From the NCBI GenBank assembly GCA_037447655.1, contig JBBHKE010000551.1:1-34429 (forward strand): a DNA stretch of 34,429 nucleotides. The letters run 5' to 3'. How positions within the stretch are numbered: position 1 is the first letter of the stretch; each line of letters starts with the position of its first letter. The notes below the pieces were generated by a model. It was not told the origin of the DNA. It saw only the letters and a list, made by a program, of their open reading frames with translations, and did no database searches. Shown here one piece after another: positions 1-10,867 of the stretch. The DNA is from Zygnema cylindricum (Eukaryota; Streptophyta; Zygnematophyceae; Zygnematales; Zygnemataceae). A program made the position numbers and the translations under genes.

Positions 1-1661
1 GTCGGCGAATGGAGCGAGGCGATGGAATCGAAACAAAACGCTCGAAAAATCGTCCAAAATTCTTTTCTTTCCAATTTATCTTCGAAAAATTAATGAGGTA
101 ATTGAAAAAATTGCTTATTTTTCATTAGTTCTTCAAAATCTTTTTCGATCTAATTATCTTGTCTCCCATTGGACCTGTATATTTTCGTATTTTAGTACAA
201 AATATTCCGTAAATGCTCATAAATAGCACAGAATTGGAATAAATTTTCCGTAATTTTCTGAAATAGTACGAAATTTTTCCAATTTTTCGTAAAATTGGAA
301 GATAATGGACAAAAAATCTCGAGAGTTGGATAAAATAATTGGACTAATTTTTTGTTTTTTTTTGTAATTTTTTGTAGTTTTTTGTTAATCTTTGTATATT
401 GTACGAAATTGGAATAAAATTTCGTAAATTGGGGAAAAGAAATTGACAAAATTGTTCAAAATTTGTCGACTTTTTTAAAAAATTGATGTAAATTGGAGGA
501 ATTTATGGACTAAATTTCCGTTAATCGTACGAGAAGACTTCTTCAATTAGACTAGGTCTTTGTAAATTCGATAATAAGTTTTTTTTTTTTTTGTGTGTAA
601 AAACTTTGATGGTTAACCATCTTAGTTTATGGAACAAAAATTGGGGAAATAAATCTGTTAAAAAAATGGAGAAAAAAAATTGTTAAGTTTTGTTGCAGCA
701 TTTTGCAAATTGATGTAAAAAAAAATCCGAAAAACATAAAAAGAATTGTCATTTTGTATCTTTTTCAGATCTTTATAAATTATATATTTTGACTCGTTTT
801 AACCACCGAACACAAAGATAAAATTGCTTTGTTAGATTTTTATGGAATATTTTTCAAAAAAAATAAAAACAAAAAAAGAAAAAGACGAAAGAAAGAAAAA
901 AACAAATGGAAAAAAACAAAAAAATGAGATGAAATTGAAATCATTGAAATGAAAAGTTGATAAAAGTATTTTATTGAATAAAATTCCTCGTATAATCTTC
1001 AGTAGAAAAAATAAAAACATTAGTCGTCGATTTTGTTTTGTGTCAATCAAAAACAATTAACTCTATTGTTACCTGTTAAATGTTTTTTTCTTTTTTGCGT
1101 TTTTTTTTTCGGGCAGCATCCATATGTGCCAGTCTCAGAAATTAATTGTCACGTCACAATTGAAAGTCTAAAAAACGTTTGATGAAAAAAAATAAAAAAA
1201 AATCTTTTTCTAGTTCTTATTCTTAGTGCCTATAAAATGTGTAACCAATGACCATCTTCCGTGGACTATTGTGGTATAATTGTTGTTATTAATTTTGAAA
1301 ATATTTCAATTTCGACTTTGTGATAACTTTTAAAGATTGTAGATTTTATTGTTTTTTCATAAAAATACTAAATCGACCCATTTCTAGCTAAAACACATTT
1401 AATACAATTTTCACCCTGAAAAAGCCTAAAATATCCTAAAAAATCCTCAATACCTGTTGTTTTTTACTACATGTGACTTAATTTACTTCACTTTATTTTG
1501 CTTAACTTTACTCTACTTAAAAGTTTGAGAATTATAAAAACATAGAATTTTCAACTGGATACGCTTTTTAAAGTACTAAAATATGGTACAAAATCACGTT
1601 TGTAAAATATGGCAAAAAATTACAACAATTTTCAGTCCTAGACAACTAGTCTAAGTCAAAT
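1..1661. other. AT-rich intergenic stretch, no gene seen
   Basis: I see no convincing coding region. The short open frames (85 and 74 codons, minus strand) are poly-T/poly-A runs read as F/K-rich peptides and match nothing I know. The first 450 bases contain loose, diverged reiterations of an AATTGGAATAAATTTTCCGTAA-like phrase (about 235 and 405), probably an old repeat. The rest is A/T homopolymer-rich DNA. Confidence 0.6.
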
Positions 1662-1879
1662 AACACTGTGTATCTCTATTCGTGTTAAGGTATTTTTCAC
1701 TGGTTAAAACATCTTTTTTTCCGTACTCATGTTGTACTGGTAATCCGACGGTTGCGATTGAAAGGTAAGATTCTCACTTTCCGATTGGCGGTCTCCAGTC
1801 GAAAATCAGACACGTGTGCACGGAGAAAGGATGTTTAGAGGCAAAAAAAACATAAACACTAATAGCGATACACGGTGTA
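1662..1879. mobile_element. MITE, TA-flanked, Tc1/mariner-like (family A copy 1)
   Basis: The terminal inverted repeats read inward as TACACCGTGTATCGCTATTA (right end, reverse complement) against a slightly diverged left end (ACACTGTGTATCTCTATTCG). Inside lie a second inverted pair (AAACATCTTTT...CCGTAC and GTGCACGGAGAAAGGATGTTT) and the family core around TTGCGATTGAAAGGTAAG. No coding capacity. Because the ends read TA-CACNGTG...CACGGTG-TA, a TA target duplication as in Tc1/mariner (Stowaway-type) MITEs is likely. The same element recurs at 3691-3914, 22139-22328 and 22348-22569. Class assignment is inference; the repeat structure is seen directly. Confidence 0.75.
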
Positions 1880-1895
1880 GTACAGAACTGTACAA

Positions 1896-2425
1896 TACAC
1901 CGTGAATCGCATATAGTGTTAAGAAATTATTAGTGTAAAGAAACAAATAGTGTTAATTATGCTATATTGGGTTTCATGACCTCGCGCCAACAAAACATTG
2001 ACCCTAATTTATACATCTAACACTAATTAGGATACACGTTCTCATAGTGTAGCCCCTCCAGCCTGTGGTCACATAGTCGATGTTTGACCATGTGATGAGA
2101 GGAGAGGTTCGCGTGATTTCACCCGTCTTTATTACTAGGAATCAATTCTTAGAGCGCTTTCCCCTTGTCAGCGACACTCACTTTCCTGTCTCGACGCCGT
2201 TATTTGACACTTTTAAACAAATTTACCGTTTTAGAACAAATTGGTACATTTCGTACACTACACTGTTTAGAAATTATAGTAAATGGCGCTAATTAAACTT
2301 CACCTATGTTAAGGTAAAGAACAACTAGCATTATTAATTCTATTTAAGGTTCAGTGGAGACCGCCAATCGGAAAGTGAGAATCTTAACTTTCAATCAATA
2401 CTAAATAGTGTTCGGTGTGTTGTAC
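1896..2425. mobile_element. Composite MITE remnant (families A/B)
   Basis: It starts 16 bp after the previous element with the same terminus (TACACCGTGAATCGC at 1896), then ATAGTGTTAAGAAATTATTAGTGTAAAG, which is shared with the element at 23792-23993. At 2351-2395 it holds the family A core (GGAGACCGCCAATCGGAAAG) and ends in a degraded TIR near 2425. The 70-codon open frame at 2080-2292 matches nothing known and sits inside the repeat, so I do not call it a gene. Confidence 0.5.
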
Positions 2426-2799
2426 ATTTTCCATTCAACCGTGCGTGCTGCTTTAATGCGTTAAGTCCGTGTAATTATAGTGCGACTACGGTTAACTAAT
2501 GAGACAAAATAAGTGCATGCGAAACAAACAATAGTGGACAAAACAAAGATCTTTGCTAAGGACTACTACAAGCGAAAAATGACAGAAGCGCTACTTTACT
2601 GTAGTGTACTTATGTACAACAAAAAGGGAAAAAAGGTTAAGCGTAAATGAAAAATAGGAGCCAGATTTAGAGTGGATAATAACCCCAATATACTTTGTCG
2701 ATCTAAGAGGAACTAAGAGAATAAGAAGAGGGTAAGGGAGAAGGGCTGGCGGAAAGGAGGTTTTTTCTTGAGATAGTCGACCACTTAGCCACGAGGGAC

Positions 2800-3180
2800 A
2801 ATGTAGGGGGGTGATGACAATAATAAGATCCCTAGTATAGTGATGTTGGACATTAATGTGTTCGATGCATTTAGAATGAATTCCATTGGCCCTTAGGGCA
2901 AGACCGACATGAGAGTCATTGAAGGTAATCGGAACCAAGGTGAAGAAATAAGTAAAGTAGTTAGATAATTGTTCCTTTGAAATTGGCACATGTTTAACCT
3001 TATTTGAGGAGGAAGCAACAACAAGTGCTTGCAAGAGGACTAGGAGATAAGGCGATTGCCCGAGATGAAACACTAACCGATTGTGGAACAACAAGCAGCT
3101 TTACATGCAACAGAGTCAGAGTCATCAAATCTAACCAACCTCTTAGAAATGCAACTATGAAAGAAAGTGAGAGAAAAATG
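2800..3180 (-). pseudogene. Decayed Ty1/copia retrotransposon fragment (RNase H region)
   Basis: Read on the minus strand, 3031-2822 encodes a peptide with the typical copia RNase H landmarks in order: QALVVASSSNKVKH (in place of the usual KQ..VA.SSTEAEY), then VPITFNDSHVGLALRANG (in place of D.Q.AI.LA.NP), then SKCIEHINVQHHYTRDLI (in place of .KHI.V.YH..RD). Just upstream, in another frame, STIG-CFISGNRLIS resembles the preceding RST.GY.F..G..ISW block. Frameshifts, stops and loss of the Glu in the TEAEY motif show that it is dead. No LTRs or other pol domains were found next to it. Family recognition is from memory of copia alignments. Confidence 0.72.
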
Positions 3181-3429
3181 GGTGGTGCTTTTGACTTATA
3201 GAAGGACTCGTCTAGCCGCCTGAATAGGAGTGGGAGATGGTCGGTAACCATTTGACTTAGTTGTGTACACCCGTCGCCATATCCTATCGATTACTTAATG
3301 GCGTGTACGAGCCTCACCACAATTTAGCAATATTGAGAGTGACGGGAAGGGGGATGAATGTTTATGTAGGCCGGGATACTACAAAATTAGCATGTAGCTT
3401 TCTCTTGTGGTTTTGGCTGATGATTGTAC

Positions 3430-3538
3430 AATGTTTTATATGATGTTTATATTATGTTACTCGAGATTTGATAAAAATCGGGTAAATCTCGGGTAATAGT
3501 ACATGAATAATACATAATATAAACATCATACAAACATT
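3430..3538. repeat. Inverted repeat (19-bp perfect arms)
   Basis: Positions 3439-3457 and 3512-3530 are perfect reverse complements (core GATGTTTATATTATGT), extended outward by about 8 further bases with one mismatch. The loop is 54 bases. It may be the ends of a tiny MITE or a cruciform-forming sequence. No gene is associated. Confidence 0.7.
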
Positions 3539-3690
3539 CCCTCCTCGCCTCAAGTGTGAACACACCAACACACAAATCAAGGAAACACAATCTCAAGTAC
3601 ACAATATTACAAAAATACCACAACAGTGTTGAAAAAAATGGATAAAACCACGTTTCTTCAACTTAAAACACTTTTCAATAAACCTCTAAC

Positions 3691-3914
3691 TACACTGTGT
3701 ATCGCTATTAGTGTTAACAAATTTTTTGCCACTTAAAAACATCTTTTCTCCGTAAACATTTGTCCTATTTCTACATGGAGACCGCCAATCGTAAGGTGAG
3801 AATATGAGCTTTCAATCGCAGCCGTCAGATCCATAATCCGACAAGTGTGTACGAAGAAACTATGTTTTAAGTGGCAAAAAAAAAGCATTAACACTAATAG
3901 CGATTCACGGTGTA
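3691..3914. mobile_element. MITE, TA-flanked (family A copy 2)
   Basis: The left end TACACTGTGTATCGCTATTA and the right end (reverse complement TACACCGTGAATCGCTATTA) are inverted copies. The subterminal inverted pair (GCCACTTAAAAACATCTTTTC / AAACTATGTTTTAAGTGGC) and the core ATGGAGACCGCCAATCG match copy 1. It is non-coding and ends about 1.06 kb upstream of the first gene's ATG. Confidence 0.8.
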
Positions 3915-4039
3915 GCTAAAAGTGCAGCCCGAAACTGACGGCGTTAACCTCAACCGGACGTTAAATTTGAACTAAACCTTAAATCCCGTGCAATGCGAAT
4001 CGTAACATGACGTGACAGAACTGGGAACGAAACTGATTC

Positions 4040-4165
4040 TAACAGAGATACAAAATGTACGGTACTGTAGCGTCGATTAATAATAGCCGTACGATACTGT
4101 ACTGAATAAAATGTACGGCTGGATAAGTACTGTACTGCAAATACTGTACCGTAGGGAAGCCAACC
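4040..4165. repeat. GTACGGTACTGTA-rich short repeat block
   Basis: Short reiterated and inverted phrases (ATGTACGGTACTGTAG at 4050, GATACTGTACTG, TACTGTACCGTAGG near 4155) form a diverged palindromic block. Similar GTAC-rich spacer DNA lies between the adjacent MITEs at 1880-1895 and 22329-22347, so this may be a preferred MITE target or a repeat remnant. Confidence 0.4.
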
Positions 4166-4229
4166 AGGAGGGCGAAAAATTCGATCCGAGCTGAGTCTCT
4201 GTTTCTAGAACCCATACGACATGTCTGAG

Positions 4230-4460
4230 GGCGACACGTGGCATATACCTCCTAACCTGTCTCTCTCTCTCTCTCTTCTGTGACGTCACTTTTTTGTCTC
4301 CCGATGGTGCAAGTTTCCGCTATACAGAAATTTAATTCTCTAGAAGCTTTTGTTTGGTACAATTAGGTTTTTTTTTTTTTTTTTTTTTCCTCTTTCGTTT
4401 TTTGGTATTGCAGAACTACAACATCTAGGTTTTTGCCACGTGTCAGCATAAGTTTTCAGT
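4230..4460 (+). promoter_or_regulatory. Putative promoter of the first gene: ACGT-core boxes
   Basis: Upstream of the ATG at 4978 are CACGTGGC (about 4233), TGACGTCA (about 4281) and GCCACGTGTC (about 4435), all ACGT-core motifs of the kind bound by plant bZIP factors, plus a short (CT)n run at 4260-4275 as often seen in plant core promoters. No TATA box is convincing. Presence of the motifs is seen; function is inferred from position. Confidence 0.4.
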
Positions 4461-4585
4461 TTGTCTAATTTTTTCAGTCTTTGTCAATTTAGGGTTTGAG
4501 GCTTTGTGAGGAAAAGCTTTATGTTGACAAAATTAGGGTTTAGGCCATTTTATTCTTTTTTGGGGGGGAAAGGGTTCTTTACAGT

Positions 4586-4977
4586 CCACAGTAATTAGGG
4601 TTTGCAGCCTAAGCCTATTCCGTTTTGGTTGTATCCATTTTTTTCCTTAATGGTCCATTTTTTTTGTTGTTTGTGCAGTTTTCTTTGTCTTTCAGTCCAC
4701 AGTAATTAGGGTTTGTAACCTAAATCTAATCCGTTTTCCTTCTTTAATTGTTATCCAATTTTTTTTTCCACACTTAAGTTTGATTTTTCCATAATCTAGT
4801 TTTTTTTTTTTTGGGTCAAAATCCAGTCCTTTTTTTGGGTTACGATCCAGTTTTTTCTGTTTACAGGCCACAGTATCAAGGGTTCTCTCCCTAAAAACCC
4901 TAATCCTTCCTTCCATTTTAGTTCTTGTCAGTTTTTTTTTCCCTTTATATACTCCACAGTAATTAAAGTTCGCAGCC
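4586..4977 (+). repeat. Degenerate tandem repeat forming the leader of the first gene
   Basis: CCACAGTAATTAGGGTTT-type units begin at 4586, 4697, 4868 (diverged) and 4954. The final unit ends GCAGCC directly before the start codon. Units are separated by T-rich, ATCCAGTTTT-like DNA. Several carry TAGGGTTT, the plant telo-box, which in plants is often found in promoters or leaders of growth- and translation-related genes. Whether these are promoter or 5' UTR cannot be told without transcript ends. Confidence 0.6.
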
Positions 4978-5518
4978 ATGGGCAAGAATCAGGCTCACAA
5001 GCAGATGCAGAGAGCCAAAATGTCGAGTCACGCGGCGACCGGACCAGACGAGGAGATAAATGATGGAATGGTATGCAATGTCGGAGCAATCGTGTCGTTT
5101 CTCTTATTTCTCAGTTTTTGTTTTCCCCTTTGTCTTTGTTTTCTGTTTTTTTTGTGTCTTTTCGGTGCTTTTTTGCGTTGTTTCTCTGTTTATATGTGTT
5201 TTTACTTATGTGTTTTTTTTTTTTTGTTTTGATGTTCGTTTGATTTCTTGTTTGGAAATATCCTCGATTCTTCGTATTCTGTTATGTTGATATATCAGTA
5301 TTCAAAAAATTATTTTACAAAACCGATAACTTGAACACATGTTTTGATATGAGCTGTTTTATGTTTTTGTTTCGATTAAGATTTTTTTCCTTTCATGAAC
5401 GTGTATTGCTAGCTTCTTCAAGTTTTTTTTTTGTTTGTGAAATTAGGTCTACGTATTTTGTGAAACTAATGACACTTGCCCCTTTGTTAAACAAAATGCG
5501 AGTAGCTGCAGATCCCCT

Positions 5519-5594
<76 letters not shown>

Positions 5595-6065
5595 CTTCCT
5601 CTTTTTCTTGTTGTCTTCTCTTGCTTTTTCTTGCAGTGCTGAGTTTCTTTTTTTTCCTGGATTGGATTATAAGTCGTTTGATATCTTCTGTTATGGTTTT
5701 TGCCTCTGTATTCTTGTGCTTTTTTATTTTGTCCTCTCTCCTCCTGGCTGTTGTCTCCTCCTTTTTTCCCATTATCCTGGATGTCTCCTCCTCCCTTCCT
5801 CTTTCGTTTTTGCTAGTTGTCTCCTCCCGTCCTCTTCCTCTCTCCTGCCCTATGTCTACTACTTTCTCCCTCTCTTTCCTTCTCTCTCTCTCTCTGGTCC
5901 TCTCCCCTGTTGGCTGTCTCCTTCTTCCCTCCTCCCTCTCTATCCCCTGCTTGTCGTCACCTCGTCCACTCTTTCTCCTCCACACTTCCCTCCACACTCT
6001 TTTCTCTGCTGGCCTTCAGGCTGTTTGGCCCTCCTTTCTCCCTTTCCCCTGCTGTCTTGGTGTCC

Positions 6066-6135
<70 letters not shown>

Positions 6136-9100
6136 GTGGGCTGTTTCCCTCCTTCCTCCCCTCTCCCTCTCTTCTCCTGGTTGTCTCCCCCTTCCCATCC
6201 TCTCCCTCTCCCCCTCGCTCTCTCCCTCTCCCTCCTCTCTCTCCCTCTCTCCCTCTCCCTCTCGCTCTCTCCCTCTCGCCCTCTTTCTCTCCCTCCCCCT
6301 CCCCCCTCCCCCCTCCCCCTCCCCCCTCCCCCCTCCCCCTCCCCCCCTCCCCCTCCCCCTCCCCCCTCCCCCTCCCCCCTCCCCCTCCTCCTCCCCCTCC
6401 CCCTCCCCCCTCTCCCTCTCCCTCTCCCTCTCCCTCTCCCACCTCCCCTCCCCCCCCCCTCCCTCGCTCTCCCTCCCTCTCCCTCCCTCTCCCCTCCCCC
6501 CCTCCCTCGCTCTCCCTCCCTCTCTCCCTGCTGTGTGTATTCTAACCTTGTGCTTGGCAGATGGACGGGTCGTTCCATTCACCAGAGTGGCACGCGGCGC
6601 GATTGGCCTCTCTGCAGACCTCCCACACGGTCACCTGGGAGGAGTGGAAGCAGAAACAGAAGGCGAGTTCTCCCAGATTTCTCACTGTTTTTTGTTTTTG
6701 GCAGTTTTTTTAAGTTTTTTCTAGTGTTTATTTGGCATTTGCTGGGCTTTTTTTCATTGTTTTTTGAGGTTTTTAGGGTGTGTAGGTTGTTTTACGATTT
6801 GTGACAAGTTTTTCTGTAGTATTTGAGACTCGTTGTAAGGAAATGGAAGAGGAAGGGGAAGGGGTAGGAGGAGATGGGACTTGTCTAATCCGGTAATATG
6901 TTTTAGTATTTTATCGCTTATTTTCATAATTTGAGCCAAATTCTAGATTTCGGTGTTCACATATGGTACTGATGGTTGGGAAACTGAAACAGAAGTGGAT
7001 ATGGAAATTGAATAATAGAAGCATTGAAAGAAAAGGAAACAGGGATAGAAGCAAAAGTTGAAAGGGAGAAACAAAACAGAAACGGAAACAGAAACTGGAA
7101 TGGAAACGGAATGGAAGCGAAAACATAAAAATTCACAGAAGCGACAGACACAAAAGCAAAACTGTAGACAGAATGTTAAATTAGGGATAGGAAAGAAACA
7201 AGATAGAAATGGAAACAGCAAGAGGATAGGAATGGAAACAAGAATCAGAATTATAGGATGAAGGCTATTTCAAACTTAAATCTTTTGTTCAATCCTGGGA
7301 TGTTCACCTTGTAGTTGCTGTACATTCAGATACAGAAAACCGGGATTTTTCCCATTTCCTAGGGGGAGAGGGAGAGGGTAGAAGGGTGGAGTATCTGCAT
7401 CAAATTTTTTTGACACATTATACACCTTTTTTTGTACTTAGGGAACTTATTTTTTTTTGTTGGCTCAAAAAAGGGAGTTTTAGGGTTTTTAGCCCTGTGG
7501 TTACGCTTCGTTTTCTCATGTTGCTCACTGAATTGATAACAAGTGGGAATGTTTGGTAAGCATTTCTGAATAATTTATACATCCGGACTCACTATTTTCA
7601 CAAAAACTACTAGTGCAAAACGGCCCAAAAAGAAACACAGCAACAAAGATGAAAAAGGAATGTAAGCAGGATTGGAAACAGTAACAGGAACACCACTCTC
7701 TGTCTCCCCCTCCCCCGCCGCTCTCCCTCTCTCTCTGCACTGTGTCTGTTCACATGCATACATACTCCTTTCAACTCAACCCATTTTTCTTGTGAAAACT
7801 CTATACAAGAAATATGTTCTATTCCTTCTCGAACATGATGTACATTTTTAGTTCTGTCTGAATTTGCCAAGCGAATGAACTTGTGATGGTGAAAAATAAA
7901 AGCTCTCAATAGTTACGCTTCTAGTTTTGAAAATTTTGGATGCGAATTTTCTGACCAGTAGTTTTCATATGAGCAGGAAGAGGCCCGAAAGAAGGAAGAG
8001 TTAGCAGGAGACGAGGAGAAGAGGATGAAAGAATATCGAGCTCAACTAGATGCCGAAAGGGCGAGCAAGCTCGCTAGAGGTCGAAATCATGCCGACAAAA
8101 AAGACAAAAAAAAAGGTGAGGATGCTATACAAACATTATATAGTTATAGAAGTCTCGTTTGCTGCTTAGTTTTTGTCCGCACTCAATACATTGGATAAAG
8201 ATATTTACCCACCACAATTGGACCTTGAAAAGGCGAGCAAAGTCACTAGAGGACAAAATCATGGTGACATAAAAGTCAAAAAGATAGGTGGTCATGTTTC
8301 AAAGACGTCATCTTGTGACAGGAGTTTCGTGGAAGACCTAGTAAATGCTAGAGAGATTAGGTGGAATATGTACACCTTTTTTTTACATGGGCCGGCCTAT
8401 TGTGGATCATGATAGACGTTTTTCCTTTGTATTTATATGTTACTCCAATTGATGTGAGCAATATCCTGACAATTTTCTGCAAAGCTTTTCGTCGACAGAA
8501 ATGTAAACTGCCGATCACTATTAGAGTTAATAACACTAGTTCAAGTGCGGCTATTTTGACTCAAAAATAATTAATTAATGTTAATAATACTCGTTAGTTA
8601 AGTGGCCCACGATGAGCCACGTGGCAAAACATAATTTTGTTTAGTTGATTCTGAGAAAATGTGAACACCTGTCATTAACCTACTCTAATGGTCAATGTAG
8701 CGGTTTGGGGTCGCTCTCCCCCTCTCTCTCTCCCTCTCTCTCCCTATCTCTTCCCTTCCCTCCCTCTCTTCCTCCCTCCTCTCTCTATCTTTCTTTCTAA
8801 TAATAACAAGTGTTCTTGAATTAAATCATTCCATTCTGTTGCTTGCTTATTTTTTCTTTTATTGTTTCGGTGGAAAACAGGCAAAAAAGACAAGGAGAAA
8901 GATGGCTCAAAAAGTGAGAAAAAGAAGAAGGTGAGTACTAATTCCGTTTAATTATCACCTCTGTGCTTTTTATTATACCGGAAATTAGGAAAATATATAT
9001 CTATGGTTTTCAAAAATTATTTTTGTATATTCATAAGTATGCAAAAATCGGTTTCCACAGTGGATCTCGATTCATTTTTGTCAAAAACATTTCTTTTTGT

Positions 9101-9445
9101 AATCTTGTAGTTGTCAAAAATAGACCAATAAGGGAAATTTTTGTTTAAAGAAAAAGATCAGTTCATCTTTTTTTTATAATATTAATTGAAATCTGTTAAA
9201 ATAATTGTTTTTTTTACCAGAGGAAAGATAGAGAGAAGCGAAGCAGAAGGAGGGACGATTCCGGGTCAGATACAGACGAATCCGAGAGTGAGAGTGACAG
9301 AGAGATACGAAAGGAGAGGAAAAAATCGAAGAAGGAGAAGAGATCGAAGAAAAAGAGGAGACACTCCTCTGGAAGTGAAAGTTCGAGTGAAAAAGATTCG
9401 GAAAGTGAAGGTCCTGTGAGACTGTCGAGTTTTTTCAAGGATTAG
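4978..9445 (+). CDS. Small K/R/E/S-rich conserved plant protein, probably nuclear (5 exons, 202 aa)
   Basis: The exons I read are 4978-5070, 6561-6662, 7977-8115, 8881-8930 and 9221-9445 (609 nt, phases consistent). The protein starts MGKNQAHKQMQRAK, has an acidic DEEINDGM segment, then a conserved block at residues 32-65 (FHSPEWHAARLASL...SHTVTWEEWKQKQK), then an E/K/R-rich helix with EYRAQLDAERASKLARGRNH, followed by a Lys/Arg/Ser tail with SR- and SE-rich stretches ending GPVRLSSFFKD. I recognise it as a conserved plant protein of unknown biochemical role, sometimes compared with FAM133 or splicing-associated nuclear proteins; that role is inference. The basic tail offers many nuclear localisation signals. 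Intron 2 starts with GC instead of GT (AAG/GCGAGT), and this is the only splice that joins KQK to EEARKKEEL. Intron 1 holds long (CT)n tracts. Intron 3 contains a decayed copy of exon 3. Confidence 0.85.
5518..6530 (+). repeat. (CT)n and CT/C-rich polypyrimidine tract in intron 1
   Basis: Pure (CT)n runs at about 5520-5592 and 6071-6133 are joined by impure CTCC/CCCT pyrimidine DNA reaching nearly to the 3' splice site at 6560. Long open frames here (up to 428 codons of L/S/P) are artefacts of a dinucleotide repeat with no stops. The sense strand is almost pure pyrimidine for about 1 kb, giving an exceptionally long polypyrimidine run before an acceptor. Confidence 0.9.
7020..7240 (+). repeat. 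Degenerate (GGAAAC/GAAACA)n repeat in intron 2
   Basis: Reiterated GAAACAGAAACGGAAACAG-type hexamers with substitutions. A similar GAAACT hexamer repeat lies in ALG10 intron 3 (15640-15950). Not coding. Confidence 0.8.
8214..8300 (+). pseudogene. Degraded duplicate of exon 3 inside intron 3 of the first gene
   Basis: The intronic segment reads QLDLEKASKVTRGQNHGD, aligned without gaps to exon 3 QLDAERASKLARGRNHAD, and the similarity continues into the AAAAAG/GTGAGGATG donor region (here AAGATAGGTGGTCATG). At the DNA level roughly three quarters of about 84 bases match. It lies about 100 bases downstream of exon 3, so it is a local tandem duplication. The frame is still open from 8173 to 8412, so rare use as an alternative exon cannot be excluded, but the donor (AGGTGGTC) and acceptor are poor. 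Confidence 0.75.
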
Positions 9446-9499
9446 GGTTTTGAAAGGGTAGACTAATAGACTGATAAAAGGTTTTTCGCTGAGAAGGTA

Positions 9500-9735
9500 G
9501 GTTGGGAAAGAGGGAATGAGAGAGAGAGAGGAGGAATCGCATTTACATTTTAGGGTTTACATCGTTGTACAATTTTAGTTAAAGGTCGAGTAATGAGGCT
9601 GTAAGAAGACGGCTTCAGAAAGAAGAAAGTGAGAAGAGAGAGGAGAGTGAGAGAAGAGAGGAGAGAGAATAAAGCGCTTGAGAGAGAGAGAGAGAGAAGG
9701 GGGAGTTTATAGAAGAATAGAAAGAGGAGAGATAT
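9500..9735 (+). repeat. (GA)n-rich tract downstream of the first gene
   Basis: Interrupted GAGAGAGG repeats lie just after the stop codon at 9445, probably in the 3' UTR or flank. TAGGGTTT occurs twice nearby (9443 and 9551). No open frame here is credible. Confidence 0.7.
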
Positions 9736-9925
9736 CTGTAGGAAGGGAGTCTTCATTTAGAGTGGTTTGGCTTTCAATTCAGTCACTAACACTTTGATAA
9801 AAGTCTTTTTTTTTAATAGTTCGTTGGAAAAATTAAGGGAGAGTATCTTTCATATTGAAAAGTTGACATAGTAATTATTTGCTAATTTGAAGGAAAAGAA
9901 AATGGAAAAGAGTTTGAACTAATTG

Positions 9926-10055
9926 CTATGTCATTCGGAAGATGAGAATCTTACCTTTTAATTGCAACCGTCGGATGATCAAGACGACAAGTGTGTATGG
10001 AGAAAAGATGTTTTGAGTGGCGAAAAAAATAAACACTGATAACAATCCACGTTGT
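9926..10055. mobile_element. Half MITE (family A, right end only)
   Basis: It carries the family core (GAGAATCTTACCTTTTAATTGCAACCGTCGGAT), the subterminal GTATGGAGAAAAGATGTTTTGAGTGGC and a degraded terminus (CACTGATAACAATCCACGTTGTA). The left TIR is absent; its place is taken by unrelated DNA at about 9920. Confidence 0.6.
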
Positions 10056-10072
10056 ACTTTGATTTAGACTAA

Positions 10073-10867
10073 GGGTGCGTCTCTATGTACTTCAAACTTA
10101 GAGAATCTACTTTTGTTTTTTAGCGCAGATCCGACGGACCCGGATTTCAAGTGTCCCTATGTGTAACAACGAAATAGTTACTTAAGCGTGTGACAGTTGT
10201 ATACGCTGACAATGCGCGTGACGGTTGTCAGCGCCTACAAGCTGTGATGACGCACGTTATTTTTTGTAACTGCGTGTGACGTCGCATGAGTTTTTGTGAC
10301 ATTGTAGACGTACCACCCTCCAACCTGTGCCGTTTCACGGTTGAAGAAGATGCAATTCGCCTTTGTGTCGCTCGTCCCCTCAATGTGAAGTGGCATCGGA
10401 ATCTCGAGACCACTAGCGAAATAAAATCAGTATCAAAATCCGTATCAGGCGCAAATGGACAAAATCAAACAAATTGTGTACTTTGCCTTGTGGTACTTGA
10501 ACGCAAACGGACAAAATATAGCGAATAGTGTACCTTTCGCCGTCGCTAGAAATCGTTTAAAATTTTTGTCAAAAATTTTACACGTGCGAATACGTGTTCT
10601 TATTTGTTTTTTTCGAAAATACTTTGTTTTAAAACACGTCGCCCCTATTTTTTAAAGAAAAGTTTGAAGATGACATTTTTTGGGGTGGCCGTGGGTCGAA
10701 GAACACAAGACGTCAACATGTAGTACATCCTAAATTCGATGATGATGCAAAATGTACTTCTCTTTTTTTCTATTTTTTTGTACGGTTGAAACTTAGGCGG
10801 TACGGCTCTAAGTTTTACAGGAAAACGACAGAAAAAACCCCTTACTTTGGCACATAGAGACGCACCC
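10073..10867. mobile_element. Non-autonomous PIF/Harbinger-like element (795 bp)
   Basis: The left end GGGTGCGTCTCTATGT and the right end ACATAGAGACGCACCC are perfect 16-bp inverted repeats, flanked on both sides by TAA (10070-10072 and 10868-10870), which fits the 3-bp TWA target duplication of PIF/Harbinger elements. Internal sequence (GCGCAGATCCGACGG near the left end; GATGCAAAATGTACTT, GACAGAAAAAACCCCTTACTT near the right end) is shared with the larger element at 19581-21105. The internal 61- to 80-codon open frames do not resemble a DDE transposase. Class assignment rests on TIR start and TSD only. Confidence 0.75.

Noticed and set aside
2080-2292. 70-codon gene on the plus strand
   Set aside because: It lies inside a MITE composite, ends within repeat sequence and resembles no known protein.
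5518-6804. Open frames of 188-428 codons on both strands
   Set aside because: They are L/S/P- or R/E/G-rich readings of (CT)n DNA inside intron 1 of the first gene. Dinucleotide repeats lack stops, so length carries no meaning.
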